DNA of 37,588 nucleotides from Actinomyces oris (lineage in GTDB: Bacteria > Actinomycetota > Actinomycetes > Actinomycetales > Actinomycetaceae): NCBI RefSeq assembly GCF_001937665.1, contig NZ_MSKL01000010.1, forward strand, positions 63,244-100,831, in the 5' to 3' direction. Every line of letters starts with the position of its first letter. Within the stretch, counting starts at the first letter, position 1. Under the pieces are notes generated by a model that was not told the origin of the DNA, made no database searches, and saw only the letters and a list, made by a program, of their open reading frames with translations. Of this stretch, positions 25,008-33,276 are shown piece by piece. Made by a program: the position numbers and the translations under genes.

Positions 25008-26411
25008 ATGAACACGACGACTTCCTCCGCAGCCTCATTCAATGGTTCCCGCGGTCTTCGCTACCCCGCTCCCGATGTCGCCCGCGGCTTCATGCTCCTG
25101 CTCATCGCCCTGGCCAATGTGGGCTTCTGGAGCTACGGCACCGGTCGATTCACGCCGTCGACCGCCGACAGGATCTGGGCCTTCATCAACGCCCTGCTCA
25201 TTCACGAGCGCGCCTACCCGCTGTTCGCGCTGCTCTTCGGATTCGGGCTGGCCACCATGGTCAACCGGCGCATTGCGTCGGGTGCCGACGCCTACTGCCG
25301 GCAGCTGACTGGCGGGCTCCGGGCGCCGTCTGCGGCTGAGGTCGACCAGGCCCGTGAGCAGGCCACCGTTGACGCCCGTCGCCTCGTGCGGCGCCGCGGC
25401 CTGTGGATGGTCCTGTTCGGGCTCATCCACGGCGTCTTCTTCCCCTCCGAGATCATCGGCGCCTACGGCATCGTCGCCGTCGCCTTCGCCGGCTGGTTCG
25501 CCCGCAAGCACCACAAGCGCCAGCTGGCAGTGTACGCCCTCGTTCTGCTGCTCCAGATCGTGCCGGTGGTCCTGGCCATGCTGTGGGGCCCCGGAGGTGA
25601 GGTGGCCGCCTCCACCGCAGCGGGCCCCGATCCCGCGGCACCCACGGGATCGGGCCCAGTGCCGTCAACACTGCCCTGGTTCGTGACCAACGTGGGTGAG
25701 TGGTTCTCCCTCGCCCTCGGCGTGGCCTTCACCACGATGGTTCTTCCCGCCGCCTTCCTCGGTGCCCGTCTGGCCGACACCGACCTCATCTCCCACCCCG
25801 AGCGCCACCGCGGTCTTCTGGCCGTTGCCGGGATCGGTGGTCTGGCCCTGGGGGCGCTCGGTGCGCTTCACGAGATCCTCGTCCCGCTCACCAGCGCTGA
25901 GTCCTGGGAGGCCGACTCCGCCTTGGTCCTGGTCCTGGGCCTGGCCGGGGGCTGCGGCTGGCTCGCCGTCCTGGCCCTCTACGCCGGTGGGCCGACGTCG
26001 GACAACCGGCTGACCGGGCTCAAGCGGCTGCTGTCCAACGTGGGGCGCCGCTCCATGACCGCCTACCTGTCCCAGACGGTCATGTTCGCCGGCATCTTCG
26101 TCATCGCGCCGCGGCTGACCGGAAGGCCCCTGTCGCTGGGAGTGGCGGGATCCGCGGCGGTGGCGGCGATGGTCTGGCTGACGACCGTGGTCCTGTGCGC
26201 CGGCCTCGAGCGGCTCGACATGCCCGGTCCCTTCGAGTCCCTGCTGCGCACGGCCGTTGCCCGCAGCGAGCGCAGGCGCACGAATCCGCTCGCCGAGCAG
26301 GCCCCCGTCCAGCGCACGGCCGAGCCTCTCGCGCAGCCGACGAGCGCCGTCGTGCCGCCCGCCCCGCGGCGCGCGCAGGTCCCCGTCGCCCCGGCTCCCG
26401 TGGGAGCCTGA
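25008..26411 (+). CDS. DUF418 family membrane protein, copy 2
   Basis: This 467-residue paralogue of the preceding protein has RYPAPDVARGFMLLLIALAN, AYPLFALLFGFGLATM, RRRGLWMVLFGLIHG and the DUF418 core ending in GRRSMTAYLSQTVMF. The central loop is longer and Gly/Pro-rich. The C-terminal tail is Pro/Ala-rich. It probably arose by tandem duplication. Each copy appears to have its own promoter, and a terminator-like hairpin follows this one, so they may be expressed independently. Confidence 0.85.
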   Translation: MNTTTSSAASFNGSRGLRYPAPDVARGFMLLLIALANVGFWSYGTGRFTPSTADRIWAFINALLIHERAYPLFALLFGFGLATMVNRRIASGADAYCRQLTGGLRAPSAAEVDQAREQATVDARRLVRRRGLWMVLFGLIHGVFFPSEIIGAYGIVAVAFAGWFARKHHKRQLAVYALVLLLQIVPVVLAMLWGPGGEVAASTAAGPDPAAPTGSGPVPSTLPWFVTNVGEWFSLALGVAFTTMVLPAAFLGARLADTDLISHPERHRGLLAVAGIGGLALGALGALHEILVPLTSAESWEADSALVLVLGLAGGCGWLAVLALYAGGPTSDNRLTGLKRLLSNVGRRSMTAYLSQTVMFAGIFVIAPRLTGRPLSLGVAGSAAVAAMVWLTTVVLCAGLERLDMPGPFESLLRTAVARSERRRTNPLAEQAPVQRTAEPLAQPTSAVVPPAPRRAQVPVAPAPVGA

Positions 26412-26449
26412 GCTGCGAGGTGGGTCCCCGATGCCATCGCAAGGATGAG

Positions 26450-26483
26450 GAGCCCTGGTCCTCCGGGAGGAGGGCCGGGGCTC
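26450..26483 (+). terminator. Hairpin after DUF418 copy 2
   Basis: GAGCCCTGGTCCTCC and GGAGGGCCGGGGCTC form a 15-bp RNA stem (two G-U pairs) with a GGGA loop, 39 bp after the stop. There is no T-tract, so it is a probable rather than canonical terminator. Confidence 0.55.
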
Positions 26484-26560
26484 GGCCCACTCTCCGGGAA
26501 GGAGAGGATCAGCCCCTCACGTTGGCCCCGGTGGGGGAGGTGCCCAGGGCCGCCGCCTCC

Positions 26561-26566
26561 TAGCGT
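26561..26566 (+). promoter_or_regulatory. Possible -10 box (TAGCGT), DUF418 gene 3
   Basis: TAGCGT lies 7 nt before the ATG at 26574. Confidence 0.5.
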
Positions 26567-26573
26567 GGAAGGC

Positions 26574-27881
26574 ATGAAACTCGCAACATCGTTCACCGGC
26601 ACCCGGGGGGTGCGCTATCCGTCCCCGGATGTGGCCCGTGGCTTCATGCTCCTGTTCATCGCACTGGCCAACATCCCCTTCTGGACCGGCGTGACGCACT
26701 CCTCCGCTCCCGCCGACTCCGTCGACACGGTATGGCTGTGGGTGCGCTCCCTCCTGGTCGACTCGCGGGCCTACCCGCTGTTCGCGATGCTTTTCGGCTT
26801 CGGGCTGGTCACCATGGTCAACCGGCGTATCGCCTCAGGCACCACGTCCTATCTCAGCTCCCTGCCCGGTGTGGAGGCCGGCCGTGAGCCGACGTCGCAG
26901 GAGGAGGCCTGGGCCCGTGAGCAGGCCACCGTTGATGCGCGTCGCCTGGTGCGGCGTCGGGGTCTGTGGATGATCCTCTTCGGCGCCGTACACGCCGTGC
27001 TGTTCTCCGGTGACGTCATCGGCTCCTACGGCCTGGCAGCCGTTGTCTTCGCCGGGTGGATCACCCGCAAGCACTGGAAGCGGGCCGCGGTCGTCTGCGC
27101 CGTCATCGTCGTTGCCGGCACCGCCGGCATGCTCGCCATCGGCAGCCTACTGGCCTCCCAGGGCATGGCCTCGCACCAGGGAGCCGGCGGCTCGACCGAC
27201 ACGCTCGTGTCCTACGTCTCCCAAGGTCTCGTCTCCTGGGGCGGAAGCCTGATCTCAACGATGTTCCTCTCCATGATCGTTCCGGCGATGTTCCTCGGTG
27301 CCCGCCTGGCCGATACCGATCTCATCATCCGCCCCGAGCGCCGCAGCCGGCTCCTGGTCTCCATCGGCCTGGGTGGTCTGGGGATCGCGGCCGCAGGCGG
27401 TATCGGGTTCGCCATGTGGGTCACGGGTGGCCCCCTGACCGCCTGGATCCTGCCGCTTCATGCGGTCACGGGCGTGGCCGGGGCCTGTGGTTGGCTGGCG
27501 CTGCTGGCCCTCTACGCCGGCGGGCCGAGGCCGGACGGCCGACTCACGGGCCTGCGCCGGCTGGCCTCCAATGTGGGCCGCCGCTCCATGACGGCATACC
27601 TCTCCCAGACCTTCCTCTTCGCCATCATCTTCCTGGCCCTGCCCGCCCTGACCGGCATCGAGCTCCACCTGGGTGAGGCCCGGGCCGCAGGGATCGCAAT
27701 GGGAGTCTGGCTGGTGACGGTCGGCCTGTGCGCCGCCCTGGAGCGCGGCGCTCACGCCGGTCCCTTCGAGACCCTGCTGCGCACCGCCGTGGCCCGCAGC
27801 GAGCGCAGGCGTGGGGTGCCGGCTCCTCCGACCCAGGCATGTCCGGTCGGCACCTCCGCCACCTACGATCTGGCGCGTTGA
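26574..27881 (+). CDS. DUF418 family membrane protein, copy 3
   Basis: This 435-residue third paralogue has RYPSPDVARGFMLLFIALAN, AYPLFAMLFGFGLVTM, RRRGLWMILFG and the core YAGGPRPDGRLTGLRRLAS followed by GRRSMTAYLSQTFLF. The ATG at 26574 aligns with the starts of the other copies. A longer in-frame reading from 26445 would run through the terminator-like hairpin and is rejected. It shares more of its C-terminal core wording with copy 1 than with copy 2. It has the shortest C-terminal tail. Confidence 0.85.
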   Translation: MKLATSFTGTRGVRYPSPDVARGFMLLFIALANIPFWTGVTHSSAPADSVDTVWLWVRSLLVDSRAYPLFAMLFGFGLVTMVNRRIASGTTSYLSSLPGVEAGREPTSQEEAWAREQATVDARRLVRRRGLWMILFGAVHAVLFSGDVIGSYGLAAVVFAGWITRKHWKRAAVVCAVIVVAGTAGMLAIGSLLASQGMASHQGAGGSTDTLVSYVSQGLVSWGGSLISTMFLSMIVPAMFLGARLADTDLIIRPERRSRLLVSIGLGGLGIAAAGGIGFAMWVTGGPLTAWILPLHAVTGVAGACGWLALLALYAGGPRPDGRLTGLRRLASNVGRRSMTAYLSQTFLFAIIFLALPALTGIELHLGEARAAGIAMGVWLVTVGLCAALERGAHAGPFETLLRTAVARSERRRGVPAPPTQACPVGTSATYDLAR

Positions 27882-28073
27882 CAAGCCTGAGTACAGGTTG
27901 GCGCTCAGGGCAATGGGGAGGGCTTCCCCGTGGCCCCGGTGGCTCCCTGTCCTCGCGCCCTTCCGGGAATCCGTACGGTGGAACGGCCCGATGGCCGCCT
28001 TCAGGGTGCGTCGTCGCGCCATGTCCTGAGGACTGTGAGTCGCCTCGCAGAATGTGAGGGTTGACCTGTTCGT

Positions 28074-28102
28074 TTCACAGGGCTTCGGAGACGCGGTAGC
28101 CT
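28074..28102 (+). promoter_or_regulatory. Promoter of the DUF4282 gene
   Basis: TTCACA (28074-28079) and TAGCCT (28097-28102) are exactly 17 bp apart. Transcription would start near 28109, and AAGGAAG lies at 28122-28128 before the ATG at 28141. Confidence 0.5.
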
Positions 28103-28140
28103 GCCTGCGTCCCCAACTCTGAAGGAAGCGAACAGTCCTC

Positions 28141-28629
28141 ATGACTCAGCCCCCCAACCCCGGTCAGCCCTTCTACCAGCAGCAGCCCTCCGCCCCCTCG
28201 GCTCCGGCCTCTGGGCAGCCCTACCCGCCCCAGCAGCAGTTCCAGGGAGCCCCTGGCGCCCCCAGTGCTCCTGGTGCTCCCGGCGCGCCGGGGCAGCCCT
28301 TCGCTCAGGCGCCCTCAGGTGAGTCCCTCGTCGCCAGCCTCTTCGACACCTCCAAGGAGTTCGTGACGAAGTACAGCCGGATCGTGTTCATCGTCGCCTC
28401 GATCGCCGTCGGCCTGGGGTGGCTTGGAACCGGTTACATGGGAGGCAAGATGGGTGCTGTGGCCAGCGCGCTTTCCGACCCCCGCAACTACGACGGCTCC
28501 ACCTTCGACGGTCTGTCCTTCGTCCTGAGCCTTCTGTTCTCCGCTCCGGCGTTCCTCACGGTTCTCTTCATCATCCGCCTTTTCATTGAGCTGGTGTCCA
28601 ACTCCTCCAAGACGAGCCAGCAGGCCTGA
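28141..28629 (+). CDS. DUF4282 membrane protein with Pro/Gln-rich N-terminus
   Basis: This 162-residue protein has a disordered Pro/Gln/Gly/Ala-rich N-terminal region (1-60) with several AP(S/G)AP repeats. A DUF4282-type domain with two membrane helices follows, beginning LFDTSKEFVTKYSRIVFI and ending with an FIIRLFIELV helix. The function of the family is unknown. Such proline-rich tails often bind partners at the cytosolic face. It is a single-gene unit with its own promoter and a bidirectional terminator after it. Confidence 0.8.
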   Translation: MTQPPNPGQPFYQQQPSAPSAPASGQPYPPQQQFQGAPGAPSAPGAPGAPGQPFAQAPSGESLVASLFDTSKEFVTKYSRIVFIVASIAVGLGWLGTGYMGGKMGAVASALSDPRNYDGSTFDGLSFVLSLLFSAPAFLTVLFIIRLFIELVSNSSKTSQQA

Positions 28630-28681
28630 CTCGACGCTCTGCTCCATCGGAGTGGCCCTCGTGCCCGAAGCCGGCCTCCTG

Positions 28682-28712
28682 ACGGCCGCCAACCATGCCG
28701 GTTGGCGGCCGT
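28682..28712. terminator. Bidirectional terminator
   Basis: ACGGCCGCCAACC and GGTTGGCGGCCGT form a perfect 13-bp stem with a 5-nt loop between two convergent genes. The right arm touches the stop codon of the histidine kinase gene. It can act on both strands. Confidence 0.75.
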
Positions 28713-29995
28713 TAGTCGTTAGTGACCGATGTGCGGGAGCCGGGCTCGACCTCGCCCCTGGGCAGCTCGAGGACAGCCGTCAGTCCGCCGGTCGGGTTGG
28801 CACTCAGACGGAGCTCGCCGCCGTGGGCGGTGGCCACGGCCGTCACGATCGCCAGGCCCAGCCCATGTCCGGAGCCACGGGTCCGTCCTCGCCCCTCACC
28901 GCGAACGAAGGGCTCGCGCAGCGAGTCGAGCTTGTCCGCCGGTACGACGGGGCCGTCGTTGCGGATCGTCAGCCGGACGGCCCCGTCCAGGCGTGCCATG
29001 TCCACCGTGATCCGGCCGCCCTCGACGTTGTACCGGGCCGCATTGCGCAGGAGGTTGGAGACGCTCTGGCGCAGGAGGACCGGGTCGCCCGGCACCTGGA
29101 CGGGCCGCAGGTGGGAGGAGACGCGCAGGTCCCTCTCGGCGATCTCCGGGGCGATGAGGCCCAGGGCGTCACGGACCGTCGCCTCCATGTCCACCTCCTC
29201 GTGGGCCAGCTTCCCGGACTGGGCGTCGGCCAGGTCCAGCAGGGCGTCGATCGTCTCCCGGTTGGCGCGATTCGTCTCCAGCACCCGGGTCAGCACCCGG
29301 CGCAGGTCCTCGGTCGAGGCCTGCGGGTCGGACAGGGCGACGTCGATCATCGTCTGCGTGGTGGCCAGGGGTGTGCGCAGCTCGTGGGAGGCGTTGGCCG
29401 CGAACCGGCGGTGGACGGAGAAGGAGCGCTCCAGGGAGGCCAGCATGTTGTCGAAGGTGTCCGCCAGGTCGTGGATCTCGTCGCGAGGGCCGGACAGGTC
29501 CAGCCGCTGGCTGAGGTCGCCCGAGGCGGCGCGCTTGGCCGCCGCATTCATCGAGGACAGCGGCTGCAGCATCCGCCCCGCCAGGATCCAGCCGACGGTC
29601 CCGGAGAGAACAACGAGCAGCGCTAGCGCGCCGACGGCCGAGCGCATGATGCTGCTGAGCAGATCGAACAGGTTCGTATCCACCTTGGCGGCCTCGCCGA
29701 CCTGCGAGGCCGGTACGGCGGCGGTCTCCCCGACCGGACCACCGATCTCGATACTGAGCGTGACGTAGCGCGTGTAGAAGTAGACCAGGGCGATGAGGAC
29801 CACGCCGGCGGCCGTCACCATCCCGGCGTAGGTCAGGGTCAGGCGTGCCCGGATACTCAGGTGCTGAGCACGACGCAAGCGCTCCGTGCGACCCGGTCGG
29901 GCCTCATGGGCATCGCGGGCGTCACGGGACCCGCTGTCGGCGCCGTGCTGCGCCGCGTCGTCGGCCCGGGTCGCCTGAGCCCCCTGCCCACTCAT
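28712..29995 (-). CDS. Two-component sensor histidine kinase, HisKA type
   Basis: This 427-residue kinase has a charged N-terminus, a membrane helix (about 54-75), a short extracytoplasmic loop (about 76-118), a second helix (about 119-139), a HAMP linker, a HisKA domain with SHELRTPL (phospho-acceptor His204) and an HATPase domain with a NLLRNAARYN N-box and GHGLGLAI G-box. It starts within the response regulator's stop (ATGA). The partner regulator is encoded upstream and the divergent lipoprotein/adaptor/MacB-type operon is the probable target. The small sensor loop suggests an envelope or antimicrobial signal. Confidence 0.93.
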   Translation of the reverse strand: MSGQGAQATRADDAAQHGADSGSRDARDAHEARPGRTERLRRAQHLSIRARLTLTYAGMVTAAGVVLIALVYFYTRYVTLSIEIGGPVGETAAVPASQVGEAAKVDTNLFDLLSSIMRSAVGALALLVVLSGTVGWILAGRMLQPLSSMNAAAKRAASGDLSQRLDLSGPRDEIHDLADTFDNMLASLERSFSVHRRFAANASHELRTPLATTQTMIDVALSDPQASTEDLRRVLTRVLETNRANRETIDALLDLADAQSGKLAHEEVDMEATVRDALGLIAPEIAERDLRVSSHLRPVQVPGDPVLLRQSVSNLLRNAARYNVEGGRITVDMARLDGAVRLTIRNDGPVVPADKLDSLREPFVRGEGRGRTRGSGHGLGLAIVTAVATAHGGELRLSANPTGGLTAVLELPRGEVEPGSRTSVTND

Positions 29996-30651
29996 GCGCT
30001 GAACCTGTAGCCCGCACCGGGGACCGTCTGGATCACCCGCGGCTCACCGAGCTTGCGACGCAGGTGGGAGATCGTCACCCGCGTGGAGTTGGTGAAGGGG
30101 TCGGCGTTGGCGTCCCAGGCCTTCTCCAGCAGCGTCTCAGCGCTGAGGACCCCGCCCTCGGCCTCCATGAGGACCTGGAGGACCGCGAACTCCTTGGGGC
30201 TCAGGTGAATGAAGCGCCCGTCGCGGTAGACCTCCCGGCGGAAGGGGTCCAGACGCACCCCGTGGGCCTCGATGACCGGGGTGCGGGCCGGCTGACTGCG
30301 TCGCCCCAGGGCCCGCAGCCGAGCCACCAGCTCGGGGAACTCGAAGGGCTTGGTGAGGTAGTCGTCCGCCCCGAGCTCGAAACCGCCCACGCGCGCGTCC
30401 AGCGTCCGGGACGCGGTGAGCATGAGAACCCGTGTGCTCGGGTGCTCGGCGACGACCCGGCGGCAGACCTCGTCGCCGTGGATGACCGGCAGGTCCCGGT
30501 CCAGGACGATGATGTCGTAGTCGTTGATCGCCACCTGCTCCAGAGCGCTGGCCCCGTCGCCGACGACGTCGACGGCCATCGCCTCGCGCCGTAGCCCGGT
30601 GGCGATGGCCTCGGCCAGGTACTCCTCATCCTCCACGATGAGTACGCGCAT
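29992..30651 (-). CDS. OmpR-family response regulator
   Basis: This 219-residue regulator has a receiver domain with acidic pocket ED7-8, phospho-acceptor Asp51 in IIVLDRDLP and Lys101, and a winged-helix Trans_reg_C domain (about 125-218) with LSPKEFAVLQVLM and VTISHLRRKLG. GAAGGAG lies about 10 nt before the ATG. The gene is divergent from the lipoprotein gene, with a 180-bp gap that should contain both promoters and the regulator's operators; no repeat there was clear enough to assign. Confidence 0.94.
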   Translation of the reverse strand: MRVLIVEDEEYLAEAIATGLRREAMAVDVVGDGASALEQVAINDYDIIVLDRDLPVIHGDEVCRRVVAEHPSTRVLMLTASRTLDARVGGFELGADDYLTKPFEFPELVARLRALGRRSQPARTPVIEAHGVRLDPFRREVYRDGRFIHLSPKEFAVLQVLMEAEGGVLSAETLLEKAWDANADPFTNSTRVTISHLRRKLGEPRVIQTVPGAGYRFSA

Positions 30652-30831
30652 AGCCCTGTGTCTCCTTCGCTGTGGTGTATGCAGCCGGTTCTATGAGCGA
30701 ACCAGCCCTCGTGTTGCCACAACATAAGCGAAATCGTGAACCTCGTGGCAACACCGCTCCCGGTTGGCTGTTCCCCGAACGAACGGGCGTCACCGCACCC
30801 CGACCCACGTGAGCCGAAAGGACCCTCTCCC

Positions 30832-31299
30832 ATGAAGAAGCCCCTCAACACCCGGATCGTCGCCCGCGCCGCCACGGTACTGACCTGCGCCGTGTGCGCC
30901 GTCGGACTCATGACCGGATGCTCCCAGGGCTCGAAGACGGACTCGGCCGCCTCCGCCTCAGCCACCAGCGGCGACGAGTACCTGCTCAAGATGGCCAAGT
31001 GCATGCGGGACAAGGGCATCGACGTCTCCGATCCCGACTCCAACGGCAACATGCAGTTCCCCGACACCGAGGCCGCCAACAAGGCCGCCCAGGAGTGCGA
31101 GCAGACCGTGGGCCCCGCCCCGGGCACCGAGGACCTCGCCAAGCCCGAGACGCAGCAGGACCTGGTCAAGGCCACCGAGTGTCTGCGCAAGGAGGGCTAC
31201 GACATCCCCGACCCCGAGCCCGGCAAGGGCATCCAGCTCAACGGCGACATCCCCCAGGACGTCATGAACAAGTGCTTCTCCCAGATCGGGAACAAGTAA
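30832..31299 (+). CDS. Small lipoprotein with paired Lys-Cys-Met/Leu motifs
   Basis: This 155-residue secreted lipoprotein has a signal peptide with lipobox GLMTGC (Cys30), a Ser/Ala linker, then two related halves: KMAKCMRDKGIDVSDPD and KATECLRKEGYDIPDPE, each followed by a further Cys (CEQ, CFS). The four cysteines of the mature part could form two disulphides. Similar actinobacterial lipoproteins precede adaptor/MacB-type operons, as here. The ATG at 30832 is preceded by AAAGGA; an ATG further upstream at 30736 lacks a signal peptide and is rejected. The function is unknown, probably an envelope component of the exporter. Confidence 0.82.
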   Translation: MKKPLNTRIVARAATVLTCAVCAVGLMTGCSQGSKTDSAASASATSGDEYLLKMAKCMRDKGIDVSDPDSNGNMQFPDTEAANKAAQECEQTVGPAPGTEDLAKPETQQDLVKATECLRKEGYDIPDPEPGKGIQLNGDIPQDVMNKCFSQIGNK

Positions 31300-31378
31300 C
31301 GCGGCGCCCCCGGGTGCCGACAGACCACAGGCCCGCGCGACCGGGCCGCCGCGCAGACACACTCAGACAGGCATACAC

Positions 31379-32566
31379 ATGGATCAGACCACCACCTCCA
31401 CTCAGGCCGACGGCGGCTCGACCGGTACCGCGGACAAGCCGGGCACGGTGCACCGCACCCGACGCCGGGCCTTCCTGGCCATGGGGGCCGCCGCGGTCCT
31501 GGCCGCGGGCGCGGGCGCAGGCGCCTTCGCCTCCAAGTCGGGCCCCTTCGCGGCCAAGGCCAAGCCGACGACGTCGACCTTCAGCGGAGCCACCGACACC
31601 ATCACCAAGGGGGACCTCCAGGGGCACACCTCCGTGACCGGTACCCTGCGCTACTCCGACTCGCGCAAGTTCAAGTCGGGCTTCGAGGGCGTTCTCATCC
31701 AGGTGCCCGCCTCCGGGACCGTCCTGACCCAGGGCGACGTCCTCTACCGCACGGGTACCGAGACCGCCTACCTCATGCGTGGCAACTTGCCCGCCTGGCG
31801 CAGCTTCGAGGCCGGCATGGAGGACGGCGAGGACATTCGCCAGCTCGAGACGGCCCTGAGGGACCTGGGGTACTTCGACTACGAGCCCGACGACCACTTC
31901 AGCTGGGCCACCACCAGCGCCATCATGAAGTGGCAGAAGGAGCTCGACCTGCCCCAGACCGGGACCATCCCACTGGGACGCGTGGTCTTCACCTCCGGGG
32001 ACCTGCGCGTGGGGACGGTCACCGCCCGGCTGGGGGACCGGGTCGCTGCCGACACCGAGCTCTACGACGTCACCTCCACCACCCAGGTGGTCGACGCCAA
32101 CGTCAAGCTCTCCGACCAGAAGCTCGCCGTCGTCGGCACCGCCGTGACCATCAAGCTGCCCGACGCCAAGACCACCACCGGGAAGATCACCTCCGTGGGC
32201 ACACCCACCGAGAAGTCCTCCGGCTCCGGATCGGGATCCGGCTCCGGTTCCGGCTCCGGGTCCAGCGACTCCAAGGAACGGGTCATCCCCGTCACCGTCA
32301 CCCTCGCCGACGCCTCGGCGACCGCCAACTTCCAGGAGGTCTCCGTCACCGTCGACCTGCCCAGCGAGAAGCGGACGGGCGTCCTGTCGGTGCCGGTCGG
32401 GGCCCTGCTGGCCCTGAGCACTGACCAGTACGGCGTTGAGATCGTCGAGTCCAACGGCACCACCCGCAAGGTGCCGGTCACCATCGGGCTGTTCGCCGGT
32501 GGGCGCGTGGAGGTCTCCGGCGAGGGCATCTCCGAGGGGCAGCGAGTGGTGGTGCCGCAGACATGA
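31379..32566 (+). CDS. Peptidoglycan-binding efflux adaptor protein
   Basis: This 395-residue protein has a single N-terminal membrane anchor (about 31-51), a membrane-fusion-protein-like beta region (LQGHTSVTGTLRYSD), an inserted PG_binding_1 domain (150-198, QLETALRDLGYFDYEPD and later IMKWQKELDLPQTG) and a C-terminal beta-barrel with a low-complexity Gly-Ser linker (about 280-298). It resembles the MacA-like adaptors of Gram-positive MacB systems, tethering the exporter to the cell wall. Its stop overlaps the ATPase start (ATGA). It follows the lipoprotein by 79 bp and is probably in the same operon. Confidence 0.85.
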   Translation: MDQTTTSTQADGGSTGTADKPGTVHRTRRRAFLAMGAAAVLAAGAGAGAFASKSGPFAAKAKPTTSTFSGATDTITKGDLQGHTSVTGTLRYSDSRKFKSGFEGVLIQVPASGTVLTQGDVLYRTGTETAYLMRGNLPAWRSFEAGMEDGEDIRQLETALRDLGYFDYEPDDHFSWATTSAIMKWQKELDLPQTGTIPLGRVVFTSGDLRVGTVTARLGDRVAADTELYDVTSTTQVVDANVKLSDQKLAVVGTAVTIKLPDAKTTTGKITSVGTPTEKSSGSGSGSGSGSGSGSSDSKERVIPVTVTLADASATANFQEVSVTVDLPSEKRTGVLSVPVGALLALSTDQYGVEIVESNGTTRKVPVTIGLFAGGRVEVSGEGISEGQRVVVPQT

Positions 32567-33276
32567 GCCGCATCCTGTCCCTGCGTGACGTGCAACGAAC
32601 CTACGGGGAGCCGCCCGTGGCCGCCTGCGCGGGCGTGAGCCTGGATATCGACTACGGCGAGTTCGTCGCCATCGTCGGCCCCTCGGGCTCGGGCAAGTCC
32701 ACGCTCCTCAACCTCATCGGCACCCTGGACCGGCCCAGCGCGGGCACTGTCGAGATCGACGGCGTCGACGTCGGCTCCCTGTCCGACGCCAAGCTCTCGG
32801 CCCTGCGGGCCAGCCGTATCGGCTTCGTCTTCCAGCAGTTCCACCTGGCGGACGGAGTCAACGCGGTCGACAACGTCGCCGACGGCCTGCTCTACAGCGG
32901 GGTCCCCCGCTCCGAACGGCGCCGGCGCGCCCGGGCCGCCCTGGAGCGCGTCGGCCTGGCCCACCGGCTCGACCACCGCCCCCACCAGATGAGCGGTGGC
33001 GAGCGCCAGCGGGTCGCCATCGCCCGGGCCGTCGTCGGCGAGCCCCCGCTGCTGCTGGCCGACGAGCCCACGGGAAACCTCGATTCCACCTCCGGGGCCT
33101 CGATCGTCGAGCTCCTCCACGAGCTCCACTCTCAGGGCACCACGATCATCGTCATCACCCACGACAACGAGCTGGCCGCCCAGCTTCCCCGGCAGATCGC
33201 CATCCGCGACGGTCGGATCGTGGGGGACTCAAGCCAGAAGGAGATCGTCCATGACGACGTCTACGCTCCGGCGTGA
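32563..33276 (+). CDS. MacB/LolD-type ABC transporter ATPase
   Basis: This 237-residue ATPase has Walker A GPSGSGKST (39-47), the FQQFHLADGVNAVDNV Q-loop region, signature MSGGERQRVAIARA, Walker B LLLADEPTGNLDS and the switch histidine ITHD, all in the form typical of MacB/LolD/FtsE-family mechanotransmission ATPases. It is coupled by overlap to the adaptor before it and the permease after it. Confidence 0.95.
   Translation: MSRILSLRDVQRTYGEPPVAACAGVSLDIDYGEFVAIVGPSGSGKSTLLNLIGTLDRPSAGTVEIDGVDVGSLSDAKLSALRASRIGFVFQQFHLADGVNAVDNVADGLLYSGVPRSERRRRARAALERVGLAHRLDHRPHQMSGGERQRVAIARAVVGEPPLLLADEPTGNLDSTSGASIVELLHELHSQGTTIIVITHDNELAAQLPRQIAIRDGRIVGDSSQKEIVHDDVYAPA

Noticed and set aside
26445-26573. 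Longer N-terminus for the third DUF418 protein
   Set aside because: It would translate a terminator-like hairpin and adds a Gly/Pro-rich stretch absent in the other copies. The ATG at 26574 aligns with their starts.
32218-32268. Gly-Ser coding microrepeat as a phase-variable tract
   Set aside because: The repeat is imperfect at DNA level with a 6-base unit that keeps the frame, so slippage would change linker length rather than switch the gene off.
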